NCBI GenBank assembly: GCA_009780515.1
Contig: WQZX01000008.1
Span: 1 to 64,000 of the forward strand
Reading direction: 5' to 3'
Origin: Nocardioidaceae bacterium
GTDB lineage: Bacteria; Actinomycetota; Actinomycetes; Propionibacteriales; Nocardioidaceae
DNA length: 64,000 nucleotides
Both the position numbers and the translations under genes were made by a program. Below the pieces are notes generated by a model, which saw only the letters and a program-made list of their open reading frames with translations, was not told the origin of the DNA and searched no databases. Numbering within the stretch: position 1 is the stretch's first letter; each line of letters starts with the position of its first letter. Below are positions 61,868 to 64,000 of this stretch, in pieces.

Positions 61868-62629
61868 TCACATGTCGCTGGTCACCGAGACCGCGTAGGT
61901 GGTGCCGCCGGCGCTGAAGGTGAACTTGCCGGTGGTGCCCTTGTAGGTGCCGCTGGGCTGGCCGAGGACCTGGCCCGCACCGGTCCAGGCGTGCGCCTGG
62001 GCGCCGACGGTGAACTTCTTGGTCGCCCGGAGGGTCTTGCCCGCCTTGACGGCGATGCGTACGGCGAGCGGCTTGATGCCGGACCCCTTCGCCGGGACGA
62101 GCTTCGCCGCGGCGTGGCGCTGGATGTCGAGGCGGTTCAGGCGGATCCAGACCTGGACGCACGCCTGGCCCTGAGCAACGGTGACGCACTGCGCGGCGGC
62201 CTTGGCCCAGGGCGTACGGCCCGCGGCGCCCTGGAAGGAGCCCTTGTCCGTGTTCACGCTCGCGGAGACGATCATGCCGACGCCGGCCGGGTAGGTGTAG
62301 GTGTGCGCGGTGTGGGTGCGGGCTGGGCAGGCGGCGTCGCCGCTGCCCTGCACGCAGACGGCACCGCCTGCGTTGAGCTCCGACTCGGCGACGTCTGTGA
62401 GCTCCATCCAGTGGCCGGAGGACGGCGCGAGCGCGACGGTCGCACGGCCCTTGTCGCCGTTGACGAAGGTCGTCAGGCACATCTGGCCGACGGCGTTGTG
62501 GTAGCAGGCGTGGTCGGTCTGCTTCCAGGTGGCCGCCATCGCGGGCGACGGGATGAGCATGGCGGCCACGCCGGCGGCGGTGACCAGGAGGGCGAGCAGC
62601 GCGCCCGCGAAGCGTCGTGCGGAGATCAT
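61868..62629 (-). CDS. Secreted hypothetical protein
   Basis: A 253-residue protein. A signal peptide is clear (RRFAGALLALLVTAAGVAAML, cleavage near SPAMA-A at about 32). The mature part has four or more cysteines (TDHACYHNAVGQMCLTTF, VCVQGSGDAACPA, QCVTVAQGQACVQVW) and alternating strands suggesting a disulfide-stabilised beta domain. No catalytic motif. It precedes the SGNH hydrolase gene on the same strand in reverse order and may be exported with it. Confidence 0.68.
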   Translation of the reverse strand: MISARRFAGALLALLVTAAGVAAMLIPSPAMAATWKQTDHACYHNAVGQMCLTTFVNGDKGRATVALAPSSGHWMELTDVAESELNAGGAVCVQGSGDAACPARTHTAHTYTYPAGVGMIVSASVNTDKGSFQGAAGRTPWAKAAAQCVTVAQGQACVQVWIRLNRLDIQRHAAAKLVPAKGSGIKPLAVRIAVKAGKTLRATKKFTVGAQAHAWTGAGQVLGQPSGTYKGTTGKFTFSAGGTTYAVSVTSDM

Positions 62630-62663
62630 TGGGACCTTCCTTGGTTCTGCGATGAGATGTTCG

Positions 62664-63356
62664 TCAGTGGTGGGAACCCGAGTCGTGGTCGAGCGCCGCG
62701 GCGACCAGGTCGCCGAACGCTCGCTGGCTGCCGGCCGTCGGGTGGAGACGGTCCGGCAGGTAGTCGAGGCGCGCGTGCGCCATCGAGAGGTACTGGACGT
62801 GCGCGCCGGCGGACAGCCGCGCCAGGAGCGCGTCCAACCTCGGGACCTCGGCGACGCGCGACGGAGCGGGTGGCGGGCCGACCACGAGGACCCGGCGGCC
62901 CTTCAGCTCGGTCATCAGCCGGTGGAAGCCGGCGGCGATCGCACCGTCGTGCTGGTCGAAGTCGTTGAGCCCGCCCTCGACCACCACCCGGCGGATGCCC
63001 GGGCGCAGCGCGGCGGGGGCGCGATCGGCGTACGACTCGAGGCCGCAGGGGCTGTCGGTGGCGGCGAAGCCGGAGCCCGAGAAGCCGGCGACGTGCACCC
63101 GGCCGGGCAGCCGGACCGGCCAGCTCTGCCGCGGCGTGAGCAGGTGCCCGACCGAGTAGGAGTCGCCGACGACGAGCGTGCCGGTCCCCTTGCCGGTGAC
63201 CAGCGCGGCGCGCTGCACCGACTCCTGCTCGAAGCCCGCGCACCTGGCCGGCAGGCTGTCGCCGTGGGCGCGGGCCCAGAAGGGTGCCGCGATCGCGGCG
63301 GCCAGCACCACTGCCGCGAGTGCGAAGACCGTCTTCGAGGACCTGCGCCGAGTCAC
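62664..63356 (-). CDS. SGNH/GDSL-type hydrolase, membrane-anchored
   Basis: A 230-residue protein. An N-terminal hydrophobic helix (FALAAVVLAAAIAAPFWA, about 11-28) is a signal anchor. Block I is GDSYS (64-68) with nucleophile S66, block III is GGLNDF (asparagine), and block V is DRLHPT near the C-terminus (D and H). These are the SGNH esterase/lipase residues. Likely acts on acyl or acetyl groups at the cell surface. Confidence 0.86.
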   Translation of the reverse strand: MTRRRSSKTVFALAAVVLAAAIAAPFWARAHGDSLPARCAGFEQESVQRAALVTGKGTGTLVVGDSYSVGHLLTPRQSWPVRLPGRVHVAGFSGSGFAATDSPCGLESYADRAPAALRPGIRRVVVEGGLNDFDQHDGAIAAGFHRLMTELKGRRVLVVGPPPAPSRVAEVPRLDALLARLSAGAHVQYLSMAHARLDYLPDRLHPTAGSQRAFGDLVAAALDHDSGSHH

Positions 63357-63421
63357 AGGAGAACTATCGGCTCATTCGCGCTCTCACGAAGCAATATCCG
63401 CGAACTCGATGGGGCGGGCCC

Positions 63422-64000
63422 TCAGACGGCGTACGACGACAGGTCGCCGGCGAGCGCCTCGGTCGCGAGGCCCTTGATGCGGGTGCCGTCGGCGGTGTGC
63501 TCGAGGCTGAGGATCTCGCCGTCGCGGTGGATGCGGTCGACGAGGTCGCCGCGGGCGTAGGGCACCAGCGCCTCGAAGGCGACGCCCGGCCGCGGCAGGT
63601 CGGCCTCGACCGCCTTGATGGCCGCCTCGATTCCCTCGCCGGTGCGGGCCGACACGGCGACGGAGTGGGGCTCGTTGCGCAGCAGCCGGCCGACGACCAA
63701 CGGGTCGGCCGCGTCGATCTTGTTGACGACGACGAGCTCGGGAACCCCGCCCGCGCCGATCTCGGCGAGCACCTCGCGCACGGCGGACAGCTGGCCCTCG
63801 GGATCGGGGTGAGAGCCGTCGACGACGTGCACGATGAGGTCGGAGTCGGCGACCTCCTCCAGCGTGCTGCGGAACGCCTCGACCAGCTGGTGCGGCAGGT
63901 GCCGCACGAAGCCGACCGTGTCGGACATCGTGTAGATGCGCCCATCGGCGGTCTGGGTACGACGCGTGGTCGGGTCGAGCGTCGCGAACAGCGCGTCCTC
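63422..64000 (-). CDS. hflX: HflX GTPase, C-terminal part (5' end outside window)
   Basis: Only the 3' part is present; the frame stays open at the window edge. Visible: switch II DTVGFVRHLPHQLVEAFRSTLEE, the G4 motif NKID (VVVNKIDAAD), the G5 SARTGEG and a C-terminal domain. HflX is a ribosome-splitting GTPase involved in stalled or heat-damaged ribosome rescue. The upstream part follows beyond 64,000. Confidence 0.93.
   Translation of the reverse strand, partial: EDALFATLDPTTRRTQTADGRIYTMSDTVGFVRHLPHQLVEAFRSTLEEVADSDLIVHVVDGSHPDPEGQLSAVREVLAEIGAGGVPELVVVNKIDAADPLVVGRLLRNEPHSVAVSARTGEGIEAAIKAVEADLPRPGVAFEALVPYARGDLVDRIHRDGEILSLEHTADGTRIKGLATEALAGDLSSYAV

Noticed and set aside
60015..61898. 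Plus-strand frame of 627 codons opposite the helicase
   Set aside because: Low-complexity shadow; the helicase motifs on the minus strand are complete.
1..64000. CRISPR arrays, rRNA and tRNA genes
   Set aside because: No regularly spaced repeat-spacer array and no tRNA-like cloverleaf or rRNA sequence was noticed. tRNA absence was judged by eye only.

Overview
The window is high-GC actinobacterial chromosome. The nrdR-nrdJ pair, lexA with a divergent LysM gene, a Ser/Thr kinase with a C-terminal membrane helix, hflX and DinG-type helicase, frequent GTG starts and a leaderless-type promoter all fit a Nocardioides-like member of the Propionibacteriales. The genus is inferred from gene content alone.

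Layout. (1) 1-12.1 kb is a defence island: an AbiE-like toxin-antitoxin operon with an operator and an orphan antitoxin paralogue, a PIN-domain gene, a complete QatABCD anti-phage operon, a divergent phospholipase-D-like nuclease gene, a TIGR02391/HEPN-type gene and a frameshifted patatin-like gene. (2) 12.1-26.3 kb is mostly ordinary chromosome: ATP-dependent DNA ligase, kinase, 3-methyladenine glycosylase, hemerythrin, NUDIX, Uma2, acetyltransferase, VapBC, RtcB, a BNR-repeat protein and a MoaD-like protein. (3) 26.5-29.6 kb is one large gene fusing a PLD nuclease, a superfamily 2 helicase and DUF3427. (4) 29,691-52,222 is the main discovery: a complete 22.5-kb Tn7-like transposon. It has TG...CA termini, near-identical 13-bp terminal repeats, a perfect 5-bp target duplication (TCAGC), four phased transposase-site repeats in the right end, and a five-gene transposition operon (TnsA-like nuclease, TnsB-like DDE transposase, TnsC-like ATPase and two unrecognised proteins). 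Its cargo is a type I Wadjet system (JetABCD), an XRE-DUF488 gene, an ImmA/IrrE module and a large restriction-methylase. (5) 52.2-64 kb is core chromosome: nrdJ, nrdR, a LysM gene, lexA, a secreted metalloprotease, a DinG-type helicase, two secreted or anchored proteins and the 3' end of hflX.

How it works together. The transposon sits exactly at the 3' end of nrdJ. The duplicated TCAGC carries the nrdJ stop codon, so nrdJ stays intact, as Tn7 leaves glmS intact. A perfect LexA box lies in the leader of the transposition operon, and lexA is in this same window, which suggests that DNA damage may release transposition. No TniQ/TnsD zinc-finger protein is visible, so the two unrecognised operon genes are the candidates for recognising the nrdJ end. 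Together with the Qat/AbiE/patatin island, the window carries several independent anti-phage or anti-plasmid systems, one set of them on a self-mobilising element.
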